From NCBI GenBank assembly GCA_016199985.1, contig JACQFQ010000037.1, positions 220,061-284,060 of the forward strand: a stretch of DNA of 64,000 nucleotides, in the 5' to 3' direction. This document shows positions 34,757-43,831 of this stretch, in pieces; within the stretch, counting starts at the first letter, position 1; every line of letters begins with the position of its first letter. A model generated the notes under the pieces. The model did not search any database, had not been told where the DNA came from, and saw nothing but the letters and a program-made list of their open reading frames with translations. Made by a program: the position numbers and the translations under genes. The stretch is from Verrucomicrobiota bacterium (GTDB taxonomy: Bacteria; Verrucomicrobiota; Verrucomicrobiia; Limisphaerales; UBA11320).

Positions 34757-37120
34757 ATGCTTGCCACTCTTCTGTTCAATGCGCCGCGCTGGGCCGTCCC
34801 CGCTTGCGCGATTGTCCTCGTGGCGGCAGCGCTTCTTTTTTGGGCTTATCAGAGATCGCGTCTCTCCACCGGCCTTCGGGCGGCGTGCCTGGCGCTGAAA
34901 CTCGTGGGGCTGATCGCGCTGGCTCTCTGCCTGCTCGATCCGACCTGGATCACTGAGCGCGCGCGTCCGGGCGCGAACTTTTTCGTGGTGCTGGCCGACA
35001 ACAGCCTCAGCCTCCAGATCAAGGACAGGAACAGCGTTGCCTCTCGGGGCGAGGAGCTGAAGAAGCTCCTCACGCGGGACGGCCTTGGCTGGCAGGCGCA
35101 GATGTCGAAGGATTTTCAGGTGCGGCGTTACCTGATGGATTCGCGGCTGCAGCGAACCGAGGGGTTTGAGGAGTTGGACTTCTCCGGAAAATCGTCCTCT
35201 CTCAACGCGGCGCTGCGTTCCTTGCGGGACCGCTTTCAAGGCCAGCCGCTGGCCGGGGTCCTCCTGTTCTCGGACGGCAACTTCACGGATCTCCCGAATG
35301 GCTTCGCCGAAACCAACGGCCTGCCTCCCATTTATTCCGTGGTGATTGGCAAGGACATGCCGTCGCGCGACATCGCGCTGGCCTCGGTGAGCGCGACCCA
35401 GACGGCGTTCGAAGACGCGCCGGTCACCGCGCAGGCCGACGTGACCGCCTACGGCTACGCCGGGCGCCCGGTGACGGCGAAGCTGCTCGATCTCGAAGGA
35501 AAAGTGGTCGCCGAGCAGACCGAAACCGCCAAGGACGAGGAGTCCAGGCTCGCCTTCCGGTTCCAGTACAAGCCCGAGCACAGCGGACTCAGCTACTATC
35601 GAGTGCAGGTGGCGGCGCAGGACGAGTTCGACCAATTCACGGATGACAAGAAATCGAAGGAAGCCACCCTCGCCAACAACACGCGCGTGTTTTCGGTGGA
35701 CAGGGGCCAGGAGCCGTATCGCGTCCTGTATGTCTCGGGGCGCCCCAACTGGGAATACAAGTTTCTCAACCGCGCGCTTCAGGAGGACACGCAGGTGCAG
35801 TTGGTCGCGCTGATCCGCGTGGCGCGCCGCGAGGCGAAATTCCAGTTCAAGGGCCGCGCGGGCGAATCGAGCAACCCGCTCTTCCGCGGATTCGGGAACC
35901 AGAACAAGGAGGAGATCGAGCGATACGACCAGCCTGTCTTCGTGCGCCTGAACACGCGCGATCAGGCCGAGCTGCGCGGAGGATTCCCCAAGCTCCCCGA
36001 GGAGCTCTTCTCCTATCACGCCCTCATTCTCGACGATGTGGAGGCCTCGTTCTTCACGCCGGACCAGCTCGCTCTCATCCAAAAATTCGTGGCGCTGCGC
36101 GGCGGTGGATTCGCGATGCTGGGCGGCGCGGAATCCTTCCACCAGGGACGCTACCAGCAAACGCCCATCGCCGATCTCCTGCCGCTCTACATGGACGCCG
36201 CGATCGCCGGCGCGCCGTCAACGAATCGCCTCCGCTTCCAGCTCACCCGCGAAGGGCTGCTCCAACCCTGGGCGCGCTTGCGCAGCCAGGAGACCGACGA
36301 GCGCTCCCGGCTCGAGGCGATGCCTGATTTCATGGTTCTCAACCGCATGCGCGACTTCAAGCCGGGCGCCACCGTGGTCGCAACGGTCAAGGACGACTCC
36401 GACAAGACCTATCCCGCGATCGCCATCCAACGCTTCGGCAACGGCCGCACCGCGGCGGTCGCGGTGGGAGACCTTTGGCGATGGGGATTGAAGAACCCGG
36501 AGCTGCACAAGGATCTCGACAAGGCGTGGCGCCAGCTCGTTCGATGGCTCGTCTCCGACGTGCCCAAACGCGTCGATATGCAACCCGAGGCGAATCCAGC
36601 CGATCCCAACGGCGCCGTCACGCTGCAGGTCAAGGCCCGCGGCAAGGATTTCCAGCCGCTCGACAACGCCTCCGTCTCGATCACCGTCAGGCATCTCGGC
36701 GGCGTCGGCGCCAAGGAGATCCAGCTGACGGCCGAGCCCTCCGCAAGCGAGTCCGGCACTTACGAGGCGACCTATGTCCCGAGGGACGCGGGAGCCTATG
36801 AAGCCAAGGCGACAGTTCTGGGGGGAACGGGCGTTGAGGAAGGCAGAATCGCGGCGGGCTGGGCGTCGAATCCTGGCGGAGACGAATTCCAATCGCTGAA
36901 GCCAAATCGCGCGCTCATGGATTCCATCGCCCGCCTGAGCGGCGGCGAAACGCTCGCGGCCTCCGGACTGGACCGGTTCGCAAGGGAGCTGCCGAATCGG
37001 AAGGTTCCGCTGATGGAAACAACCAGCGAGCCCCTGTGGCATCGATCGATCGTCTTCGCTTTCGCCCTCGCGTGCTTCATCGTGGAGTGGGGGGTTCGTC
37101 GATGGAAAGGATTGGCGTGA
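34757..37120 (+). CDS. Membrane protein with VWA-like and glutamine-amidotransferase-like regions
   Basis: A 787-residue protein with two N-terminal membrane helices (about residues 12-30 and 40-60), a large periplasmic part and a final helix near residue 770. The region after the second helix resembles a VWA-like fold (FFVVLADNSLSLQIK, AGVLLFSDGNFTDLP). The centre resembles a class I glutamine-amidotransferase-like fold of the DUF1355 type (ALILDDVEASFF, GGGFAMLGGAESF), without an obvious catalytic cysteine. Proteins of this layout in PVC bacteria usually sit with MoxR, DUF58 and BatA genes; none is present here. The stop overlaps the caspase-like protease gene, indicating a functional pair. 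Confidence 0.78.
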   Translation: MLATLLFNAPRWAVPACAIVLVAAALLFWAYQRSRLSTGLRAACLALKLVGLIALALCLLDPTWITERARPGANFFVVLADNSLSLQIKDRNSVASRGEELKKLLTRDGLGWQAQMSKDFQVRRYLMDSRLQRTEGFEELDFSGKSSSLNAALRSLRDRFQGQPLAGVLLFSDGNFTDLPNGFAETNGLPPIYSVVIGKDMPSRDIALASVSATQTAFEDAPVTAQADVTAYGYAGRPVTAKLLDLEGKVVAEQTETAKDEESRLAFRFQYKPEHSGLSYYRVQVAAQDEFDQFTDDKKSKEATLANNTRVFSVDRGQEPYRVLYVSGRPNWEYKFLNRALQEDTQVQLVALIRVARREAKFQFKGRAGESSNPLFRGFGNQNKEEIERYDQPVFVRLNTRDQAELRGGFPKLPEELFSYHALILDDVEASFFTPDQLALIQKFVALRGGGFAMLGGAESFHQGRYQQTPIADLLPLYMDAAIAGAPSTNRLRFQLTREGLLQPWARLRSQETDERSRLEAMPDFMVLNRMRDFKPGATVVATVKDDSDKTYPAIAIQRFGNGRTAAVAVGDLWRWGLKNPELHKDLDKAWRQLVRWLVSDVPKRVDMQPEANPADPNGAVTLQVKARGKDFQPLDNASVSITVRHLGGVGAKEIQLTAEPSASESGTYEATYVPRDAGAYEAKATVLGGTGVEEGRIAAGWASNPGGDEFQSLKPNRALMDSIARLSGGETLAASGLDRFARELPNRKVPLMETTSEPLWHRSIVFAFALACFIVEWGVRRWKGLA

Positions 37121-38169
37121 ATCTCACCGGCTTGCGAATCGCGACTGTCCTTTGTTTTTTGAACCCGATTTGCCACGCGCTGCCCGGCGCGCCGGCCCCG
37201 GACACCCGAGCCGAGGCGCCCTCCGCGGACGCCGACTCAAAGTCCACGGTCATCCTCGTGGTGGGCGCGCCAGGCGAGGAGGCGTTTCAGGAAAAGTTCG
37301 CCGCGTGGGCGGATCGATGGAAGGAAACGACAACGAAGGGGGACGCCAAGCTCATCACGATCGGTCGCGACGCCGCCACCGCCACCAACTCCCTGGCGCA
37401 GTTCAAGGCGGCCCTCGAGGCGGAGCCCCGGGATGGATTCTCCGATCTGTGGTTGGTGCTGATCGGGCATGGCACCTTCGATGGCAAGGAGGCGAAGTTC
37501 AACTTGAAGGGCAGCGACCTTAGCGCCAGCGAGCTATCGACCCTCCTTCAGCCCTTCCATCGGCGGCTGGCGATCATCAACTGCGCTTCGGCCAGCGCGC
37601 CGTTCATCAACGCTCTCTCGGCCACCAACCGAGTCATCATCACGGCGACCAAGAGCGGCAGCGAACAGAACTTCGCTCGTTACGGAGACCATCTCAGCGC
37701 GGCGCTGGGAGATCCGGAGGCCGACATCGACAAGGACGGCCAGGTGTCCCTGCTCGAGGCGCACCTCACCGCCGCGAAGCGGACGCTCGACGCCTATCAA
37801 AACGACGGACGCCTCCCCACCGAGCACTCCCTGATTGACGACAACGGCGACAAGCTGGGCACTCCGTCCGACTGGTTTCGCGGGATCCGCGCCTCCAAGA
37901 AAGCGAAGGACGGGGCCGAGCCCGACGGCCTCCGGGCGCACCAGCTCTGCCTCGTTCCCAACGAGGCCGATCGCCGGATGCCCCAGGAGCTCCGCCAGAG
38001 GCGCGACGAGCTGGAGTTGGAAATCGCGCGGCTTCGGGAGCTGAAGGCCTCGATGCCGGAGGACGACTACTACGCCCAGCTCGAAACGATTCTCCTGCGG
38101 CTGGGCGCCCTCTACCAGAAGGCGGATCCGAAGACCGCCGCGCCGCCCACGCCGTCCGCGAAACCGTGA
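37102..38169 (+). CDS. Caspase-like / C13-type (clan CD) cysteine protease, exported
   Basis: About 355 residues. An N-terminal signal-like segment is followed by the clan CD core. The catalytic His-Gly is seen in LWLVLIGHGTFDG and the catalytic Cys in LAIINCASASAPF, each after a hydrophobic strand as in caspases, legumain and gingipain. The downstream block TKSGSEQNFARYGDHL and a calcium-type DIDKDGQVSLLEA loop are also present, and the C-terminus is helical. ATG 37102 lies inside the previous gene (19-base overlap). GTG 37117, overlapping its stop by 4 bases, is equally likely and would start a coupled translation. Substrate specificity is unknown. Confidence 0.8.
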   Translation: MERIGVNLTGLRIATVLCFLNPICHALPGAPAPDTRAEAPSADADSKSTVILVVGAPGEEAFQEKFAAWADRWKETTTKGDAKLITIGRDAATATNSLAQFKAALEAEPRDGFSDLWLVLIGHGTFDGKEAKFNLKGSDLSASELSTLLQPFHRRLAIINCASASAPFINALSATNRVIITATKSGSEQNFARYGDHLSAALGDPEADIDKDGQVSLLEAHLTAAKRTLDAYQNDGRLPTEHSLIDDNGDKLGTPSDWFRGIRASKKAKDGAEPDGLRAHQLCLVPNEADRRMPQELRQRRDELELEIARLRELKASMPEDDYYAQLETILLRLGALYQKADPKTAAPPTPSAKP

Positions 38170-38170
38170 G

Positions 38171-39157
38171 TCAGGGGGAGATCCCCGCGAAGGTCCGACG
38201 CGAACGGAGCGCGGACTCGAGAAACTCCGCCGCCCGACGCTCGCTGTGGTACTCGCCGCGCAGCGCTCCGCCGCCGACGAAGCCCACGTGCCCCCCATGA
38301 TCGGGAAACTCCGCCGACAGCCAGGCGTGGCCCCGCGCAAGGTCCGACGGGAAGCAGGACGGCGCGAGGAAGGGATCATCCAGCGCGTTGAGAAGGAGCG
38401 CGGGACATCGGATCGCCGGCATGACCCGGAGCGAGCTGCTGCGGGCCCAGTAGTCTTCAGCGTCGCGGAAACCATGGAGAGGCGCGGTGTAACGGTCGTC
38501 GAAATCGCGGAAGGTTCGCAGCCGGTCGTAGCCCGAATCCTCCAACTGCTCCGGAAACCGCGGCTGCTTCGCCCGAATTTTCGCGTGGAGATCGACGAGA
38601 AACCGTCGCATGTAGAGGCGATTCGACCGTGAGGCCATGGCTTCCGAAGCGCCGTGGAGATCGCACGGAACGGAAATGCCCGCGACTCCGATCAACCAGG
38701 ACGGCGCGGCCTGCCCCAGCTCCCCGGCCAGCTTCAAGGCCACGTTCCCTCCCAGGCTGAACCCCGCGGCGGCGACGGATTCATACCCGGCCGCGTGGAC
38801 ATGTTGGAGCGCGAGCCAGAGATCCTCGGACACGCCGCTGTGGTAGAAGCGCGCCAGCCTGTTCGGCTCGCCGCTGCATCCGCGGAAGTTCAGCGCGACC
38901 GCGTCCCAGCCACGCCGATTGAAGGCGAGCGCCAAGCCGCGAACATACTGTCTTCGGGAGGAGCCCTCAAGGCCATGCGTGATGACCACGGCCCGAGGGG
39001 ATCCCACACGAGACCAATCGAGGTCCAGAAAGTCGCCGTCCGGCAGCTCCATCCGCTCCCGCTGGTACCGCACGCCAGTGACCCGACGAAAGAACGCCGG
39101 GAAGAGAGTGTGGGCATGTCCATTGCGCAGCCAGCGCGGCGCCTGATAACCCGACAT
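38171..39157 (-). CDS. Alpha/beta hydrolase, YheT/AB-hydrolase 4 family
   Basis: A 328-residue hydrolase. The oxyanion block ITHGLEGSS, nucleophile elbow AAAGFSLGGNVALK (serine of GFSLGG), acid in the NALDDPFL segment and final histidine in FPDHGGHVGFV match the YheT/Esterase family. The early block RWLRNGHAHTLFPAFF is typical of the family. Likely an esterase or thioesterase of unknown substrate, probably cytoplasmic. ATG 39157 begins the conserved region; the upstream in-frame extension is not conserved. It converges on the protease gene with a one-base gap. Confidence 0.88.
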   Translation of the reverse strand: MSGYQAPRWLRNGHAHTLFPAFFRRVTGVRYQRERMELPDGDFLDLDWSRVGSPRAVVITHGLEGSSRRQYVRGLALAFNRRGWDAVALNFRGCSGEPNRLARFYHSGVSEDLWLALQHVHAAGYESVAAAGFSLGGNVALKLAGELGQAAPSWLIGVAGISVPCDLHGASEAMASRSNRLYMRRFLVDLHAKIRAKQPRFPEQLEDSGYDRLRTFRDFDDRYTAPLHGFRDAEDYWARSSSLRVMPAIRCPALLLNALDDPFLAPSCFPSDLARGHAWLSAEFPDHGGHVGFVGGGALRGEYHSERRAAEFLESALRSRRTFAGISP

Positions 39158-39342
39158 GATGAGCGGCACGCCGCATTCCTTAGACCGAACGGCGCCTCCA
39201 TCGCAACCCTGATTCCGGGACGTCTCAATGTTGCGCCATTCAGCCGCCATGCGGGCTGCGCGGCGCTCCGCACGATAAGCCCGCGCGCGCCGTGGCTTTT
39301 GCAGTTGGCGACCACGGATGAGGATGGTTAACTGCGGGCCTT

Positions 39343-39915
39343 ATGGTGCTGGTCATCGATAATTACGATTCGTTCACCTACAACCTGGTTCAGTATCTCG
39401 GCGAGCTGAACGTGGCGTTGCAGGTGCATCGCAACGACCAAATCACCGTCGAACAGGCGCGCGCCTTGAACCCCGAACGCATTCTCGTCTCGCCCGGCCC
39501 CTGCTCCCCGAAAGAGTCCGGCCTGTCCAACGACATCATCCGCGATTTCGGGACGCGCATCCCCGTGTTCGGTGTCTGCCTCGGACACCAGTGCATCGGT
39601 CACACTTTCGGCGCGTCGGTCGTCGTGAATTATCGGATGATGCACGGCAAGACCTCCCCGATCTTCCACAACGGCCAGGACCTCTTCGAGGGCATGCCGA
39701 ATCCTTTCAACGCGACGCGCTACCACTCACTGGTCGTTCAGCGCGACACGCTGCCCGATTTCTTGGAGGTGACCGCGGAGACCGAGGAGAAGGAAGTGAT
39801 GGGCCTCCGCCACAAGGAGCTCCCCATCTGGGGCGTCCAGTTCCATCCGGAAAGCATCCTGACGGAGAGCGGCCGGCAGATCCTCAAGAATTTCCTCAAG
39901 CTGAAGAAGCGGTAG
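39343..39915 (+). CDS. Anthranilate / aminodeoxychorismate synthase glutamine amidotransferase subunit
   Basis: A 190-residue class I glutamine amidotransferase. It has the TrpG/PabA N-terminus [19 protein letters not shown], the oxyanion block [10 protein letters not shown], the catalytic cysteine in [11 protein letters not shown] and the His-Glu pair in GVQFHPESI. It supplies ammonia to the partner synthase subunit for anthranilate (tryptophan) or 4-amino-4-deoxychorismate (folate). No partner gene lies in the window, so trpG and pabA cannot be told apart; one subunit may serve both. It converges on the dehydrogenase gene with an 11-base gap. Confidence 0.92.
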   Translation: MVLVIDNYDSFTYNLVQYLGELNVALQVHRNDQITVEQARALNPERILVSPGPCSPKESGLSNDIIRDFGTRIPVFGVCLGHQCIGHTFGASVVVNYRMMHGKTSPIFHNGQDLFEGMPNPFNATRYHSLVVQRDTLPDFLEVTAETEEKEVMGLRHKELPIWGVQFHPESILTESGRQILKNFLKLKKR

Positions 39916-39926
39916 GCGTCTCAGTC

Positions 39927-40907
39927 TCAGTTGACCACGTTCTCGAGCGGCTGGCCCAACACGGCGGCCCGGGCGATCCGCGCGGAGGTTGTCCGCATTT
40001 CCTGCTTCCCCTCGACGCTGCAGAACGCGGCGTGGCATGTGACGATGAGATTCGGCGTCCCGGCCTCCTCCACGGTGCGAAGAGGCTCGTCCTCGACGAC
40101 ATCCAGCCCGGCCCCCGCCAGCTTTCCCGCGCGGAGGGCCGCCAGAATGTCCGTCTTCCTGATGATCGCGCCTCGCGCCGTGTTCACAACGAACGCGCTG
40201 GGTTTCATGAGCGCCAGCTCCCGCGCCGCGATGAGATGTCGGGTCTCGGCGCTCAGCGGGCAATGGAGGGAAACCACGTCCACCTGTTTCAACAGCTCTT
40301 CGAGCGACCGCACGCGGGTCAGCCCCAGCGCCTTGTCCGCTCCGTTCCGGACGTAGGGATCGTAAAAAACCGTTCGAAATCCCAGCGCCTTGGCGCGCAG
40401 GGCCGCCGCCGTGCCGATCCTGCCCAGGCCAACGACCCCGAACGTCAGCTCGCGAAGCCGACGCAGCTTCGGCTCGACGCGTATGCTCCACCCCAGTCGC
40501 TTCGCCTCCTGGTCGAGAGGGAACAGCTGACGGCAGAGAGCAAGGGTCAGGGCGATCGCGTGATCGGCCACCTCCTCCGTGCCGTAGTCGGGGACGTTGC
40601 AAACGGCGATGCCCCGCTTTCTGGCGGCGGCGAGGTCCACGGTGTCGTAGCCAACGCCGTTGCGGATGATCGCGCGACAATGTTTCAGGCGGCCGATTCC
40701 TTCCTCCGTGATCGCGGTGTTGTGCCACACCACCAACGCGTCGGCGTCCACCATCGGGCCCACCACCCCCGCCTCGCCTTCGCAGAGCTGATAAGTGACA
40801 TCAGCGGCGTCGCCGATCACCGATCGCTCGACGCGCAACTCCGGATCGCCGGAGGGCTGGAGGTTCCAATCAATGACAACAACAGATGGCTTTTTCGGCG
40901 CGGACAT
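39927..40907 (-). CDS. CtBP-type D-2-hydroxyacid dehydrogenase
   Basis: A 326-residue NAD-dependent dehydrogenase of the C-terminal-binding-protein group. It shows the Rossmann fingerprint GVVGLGRIGTAAALRA, the catalytic arginine in VVNTARGAIIRK, the glutamate in AGLDVVEDEPL and the histidine in IVTCHAAF. Enzymes of this group reduce 2-oxo acids to D-2-hydroxy acids, or the reverse. It is the last gene of a minus-strand cluster with a cupin gene (57-base gap) and a PEP-hydrolase-family gene, so a role in oxidising a 2-hydroxy acid in that pathway is a fair guess. Confidence 0.87.
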   Translation of the reverse strand: MSAPKKPSVVVIDWNLQPSGDPELRVERSVIGDAADVTYQLCEGEAGVVGPMVDADALVVWHNTAITEEGIGRLKHCRAIIRNGVGYDTVDLAAARKRGIAVCNVPDYGTEEVADHAIALTLALCRQLFPLDQEAKRLGWSIRVEPKLRRLRELTFGVVGLGRIGTAAALRAKALGFRTVFYDPYVRNGADKALGLTRVRSLEELLKQVDVVSLHCPLSAETRHLIAARELALMKPSAFVVNTARGAIIRKTDILAALRAGKLAGAGLDVVEDEPLRTVEEAGTPNLIVTCHAAFCSVEGKQEMRTTSARIARAAVLGQPLENVVN

Positions 40908-40964
40908 GTTCGGTCTGGGATTTGCGTTCGGCGGGCGCGAGCCATCGCGGGCTCGCTTCGCGGT

Positions 40965-41390
40965 TCATGGGCAAGCGGGCATGCCCTGACGAACGGACCG
41001 CCAGGGCTCCTCCTTCGACACATCCACGATGCCGGGCTCCGCGGCCTGTGAAGGCGAGAGAATCGCGAGGAAGACGAGCTTCTCGTCGAAGGGATTGTAG
41101 GTGCCGTGGACCTCGCCTTTCGGAATCAGGACCATCTCGCCGGGATTCAGAATCCGATGCTCCCGGCCGCACCACTGCTCCGCGCGGCCCGAGACGATGA
41201 AGATGATCTCCTCGCGGGTGGGATGCGTGTGGAAGGGATGGCTCCGCCACGGCTCCATGTTGGCGCGAACGAGAAGCAGCTCCTTGTTGGGCACCACGTC
41301 CGAGCGGCACATCCATTCCTCCAGCGTCCAGGGCGACAAGAATCTCGCCGCCTCGCTGGCGGTCACGAATCGGCGTTGATCGACGCTCAT
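40965..41390 (-). CDS. Cupin-domain protein
   Basis: A 141-residue single cupin. The metal-binding pattern is well preserved: HPFHTHPTREEIIFIVSG (first motif) and PKGEVHGTYNP (second motif with its histidine). An aromatic-rich N-terminus precedes it (LSPWTLEEW). Cupins of this length are often dioxygenases, isomerases or ligand-binding regulators. It sits 29 bases from the PEP-hydrolase-family gene and 57 bases before the dehydrogenase gene, all on the minus strand. This suggests one operon handling a common compound. Confidence 0.85.
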   Translation of the reverse strand: MSVDQRRFVTASEAARFLSPWTLEEWMCRSDVVPNKELLLVRANMEPWRSHPFHTHPTREEIIFIVSGRAEQWCGREHRILNPGEMVLIPKGEVHGTYNPFDEKLVFLAILSPSQAAEPGIVDVSKEEPWRSVRQGMPACP

Positions 41391-41419
41391 GGATCGGATC
41401 GATGGATAGGGGGACGGGT

Positions 41420-42313
41420 TTAGCGCTTGGTCGTCCTCGCAAAGCCCTTGGCCGCCGGAACAGGGATCTTTTTGAAACGCCGCGTGATGTCGATCAGCGA
41501 TTGCTCCACGCCCATCCGCTCCAGGCTGGACGCTCCGACGAATCCGACGCACTCGGTGCGCTCGTTGACGTAAGCCGCGTCCTCCGGGGTGCAGATCGGG
41601 CCGCCGTGGCTCAGGAAAAAGATGTCTTTGCGCACCGACTTGGCGCCGCGGATGATGGCGTTCGTGCGCTGGATCGCGTCGTCCATGCTGACCACCGCCT
41701 GCTGCACGCCGATGGAGCCGCCGACGGTCGTGCCGACGTGGGCGATGATCGCGTCCGCGCCCGCCTCGGCCATCGCCTTCGCCTCGCCGGGCGTCGCGAC
41801 GTACACAATGGAGAACAGGTCCATCTTGCGGGCGAGCGCCACCATCTCGAACTCCTTCTTCACGCTCATGCCGGTCTCCTCGAGCACCTGGCGGAACTGG
41901 CCGTCGACAATGGTGTGCGTCGGAAAGTTGTTCACGCCGCTGAAGCCCATGTTCTTCACCTGGATCAGCCAGTGCCACATGCGTCGGCGGGGATCGGTGG
42001 CGTGCACGCCACAGATGACGGGGGCCTCTTCCACCACGGGCAGCACTTCATACTCGCCGATCTCCATCGCCACCGCGTTCGCGTCGCCGTAGGCCATCAA
42101 TCCGCATGTGGAGCCATGCCCGGACATGCGGAAGCGGCCGGAGTTGTAAATGATGATAAGATCGGCGCCGCCTTTCTCAATGAACTTGGCGCTAATGCCG
42201 GTGCCGGCGCCCGCCGCGATGAGGGGCTCGCCGCGCTTCAGCGTCGCGCGCAGGCGCTCGATGACTTCTTTTCGTGTGTAGGGATTGCCTTTGCCGGTCC
42301 AGGGATTGGGCAT
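41420..42313 (-). CDS. Phosphoenolpyruvate hydrolase family TIM-barrel protein
   Basis: A 297-residue TIM barrel of the PEP hydrolase/DUF2087-associated family (PF09370 type). Landmarks are LIAAGAGTGISAKFIEKGGAD, IIYNSGRFRMSGHGSTCGLM, GVHATDPRR, GVNNFPTHTIVDG and HVGTTVGGSIGV. Family members are annotated as PEP hydrolases or phosphonopyruvate-type enzymes, and close homologues form half of the plant Tm-1-like proteins. The usual Tm-1/UPF0261 partner is not next to it here; a cupin and a CtBP-type dehydrogenase are. The true substrate is not established. Confidence 0.88.
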   Translation of the reverse strand: MPNPWTGKGNPYTRKEVIERLRATLKRGEPLIAAGAGTGISAKFIEKGGADLIIIYNSGRFRMSGHGSTCGLMAYGDANAVAMEIGEYEVLPVVEEAPVICGVHATDPRRRMWHWLIQVKNMGFSGVNNFPTHTIVDGQFRQVLEETGMSVKKEFEMVALARKMDLFSIVYVATPGEAKAMAEAGADAIIAHVGTTVGGSIGVQQAVVSMDDAIQRTNAIIRGAKSVRKDIFFLSHGGPICTPEDAAYVNERTECVGFVGASSLERMGVEQSLIDITRRFKKIPVPAAKGFARTTKR

Positions 42314-42365
42314 GGAGTGATGGAGTTATTGTTTTGAGGATTCTTGTCGGGTTTCTTGCGGAAGT

Positions 42366-43016
42366 CTAGCGACGTTCGATCATTTCTGATTTCGGAAAGC
42401 GAACCTTGGGAAGCGACGCGTACTTGTCCGTGGCCGCGCGGTAGCCGGCGGGACACAGCACCGCGGTGGTCCAACCCTGGGGAGCAAGCTCGAGGATCTC
42501 GTCGTAGCGATCCGCGTCGAATCCCTCCATCGGGCATGTGTCCACCCCAAGAAGCGCCGCGCAGGTCATGAAGTTGCCGAGGGCGATATAGGCCTGTCGG
42601 GAGGCCCATTCGGTCGAAGCCTTCGAGCGCTCGCCCTCCACCACGTCCTTCACCATCATGTTTCTATATCCCGCGAGGGATTCCACAGGCACGCCCCGGG
42701 TTTGGGAAATGCGGTCAAGGAAGCGGTCCACGTGCTGGGGCGAAACCCTCTTCTGAACGATCATGACGACCAGATGCGACGCGTCCGCGACCTGCCGCTG
42801 TCCCCAGGAGCACGGGACCAGACGCTCTCGCAGCGCGGCGTCCTGAATGACGAGGAACTTCCACGGCTGCAGCCCATAGCTCGACGGGGTGAGCACCAGG
42901 GCGTCCTCCAGGGCGGCCCACGTCGCTTCGGGGATTACGCGAAAGGGATCGAACTGCTTGGTGGCGTAACGCCATCGGAGCGCTTCAACAAGCGTTTCAG
43001 CGGGTATCGGATTCAT
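42366..43016 (-). CDS. Nitroreductase-family NAD(P)H-dependent oxidoreductase
   Basis: A 216-residue flavoprotein of the nitroreductase/NfsB type. Family features include the FMN-binding RYATKQFD at the start, LTPSSYGLQPWKFLVI, the central WASRQAYIALGNFM and CPMEGFDADRYDEI. It is the first gene of the minus-strand cluster running to 39927, 52 bases before the PEP-hydrolase-family gene. Such enzymes reduce quinones, nitro compounds or flavins. The physiological substrate is unknown. Preceding it is a 155-base gap in which I recognise nothing. Confidence 0.9.
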   Translation of the reverse strand: MNPIPAETLVEALRWRYATKQFDPFRVIPEATWAALEDALVLTPSSYGLQPWKFLVIQDAALRERLVPCSWGQRQVADASHLVVMIVQKRVSPQHVDRFLDRISQTRGVPVESLAGYRNMMVKDVVEGERSKASTEWASRQAYIALGNFMTCAALLGVDTCPMEGFDADRYDEILELAPQGWTTAVLCPAGYRAATDKYASLPKVRFPKSEMIERR

Positions 43017-43171
43017 GAGACGCGACGCATTTCAAATGTCCGGCGGACGCTGCCAGAAACCAGAAATCCGCGCCAGTCCTCAGAATGAGGAAGTCGCGAA
43101 GCCTCTTGGAGCGCGGTGGCCCTCCCCTAATCACGCCATGGCTGCGCGACGGCGGCGCCCCAGCCCGATTC

Positions 43172-43831
43172 TCAGCGCGGCTGCGCTGGGATCTTCACAA
43201 ACTGCGTTTCGCGCAAATAGACCGGAGCCAGGGCCTGCGGCGCCTGCGGCTCAACTCCGCCTCGCGCGATGCCACGAGCCAAGCCGGCGGCAGTGGGAAA
43301 CAAGACGCGCGCTTCAGGCAGCAGGCGCTCGAGATCCGGACCGCAAAGCAGCGCTCCGGAGGCCGCGCTTCGCCGGAGGTCCTGAGCCGCGACGCAGCTC
43401 AAGGATGTCGCTGCGCTGACGCCAGAATCCTGGACAAGCCACTCCGCGGCGTAAATCTCTCCGCGCTGTCCGTCAAACGCGATGGTTGCGGCGCCCCGGA
43501 ATCCCGCCTCAAACAAGTCCCATGCGATCACATTCGTCGAGGCGCTTGAGAAAACCTGAACCGCGGTCGCGAACGCCCATCCCTGGGCGATGGAGATTGC
43601 GGCGCGAACGCCCGTCAGAGATCCGGGACCGGTTCCCAGAGCGATCCCCTCCACATCGCCTCGCTCCCAGCCCGCCTCCTTCAAAACATCGTTTACAAGA
43701 GCGAACACGGCCGTCCCGCTCCGTTGCGCGCGAGGCGCCCCCGCCGCCTCCACCGGGCGGGGCATGGTCTCGGGATCCCACGCCGCGACGGATCGGCGTG
43801 TCGATGACAGCTCAAGGCTCAGGATCTTCAT
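43172..43831 (-). CDS. tsaB: tRNA threonylcarbamoyladenosine biosynthesis protein TsaB
   Basis: A 219-residue member of the TsaB/ASKHA fold. It shows the N-terminal LSLELSSTRRSVA and the hallmark ALGTGPGSLTGVRAAISIAQG (residues about 62-83). TsaB acts with TsaD and TsaE to place the t6A modification on tRNAs that read ANN codons. It is a structural partner rather than the catalytic subunit. The start overlaps the end of tsaE by 20 bases. It is the last gene of the pgi-to-tsaB operon. tsaD is not in the window. Confidence 0.9.
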   Translation of the reverse strand: MKILSLELSSTRRSVAAWDPETMPRPVEAAGAPRAQRSGTAVFALVNDVLKEAGWERGDVEGIALGTGPGSLTGVRAAISIAQGWAFATAVQVFSSASTNVIAWDLFEAGFRGAATIAFDGQRGEIYAAEWLVQDSGVSAATSLSCVAAQDLRRSAASGALLCGPDLERLLPEARVLFPTAAGLARGIARGGVEPQAPQALAPVYLRETQFVKIPAQPR

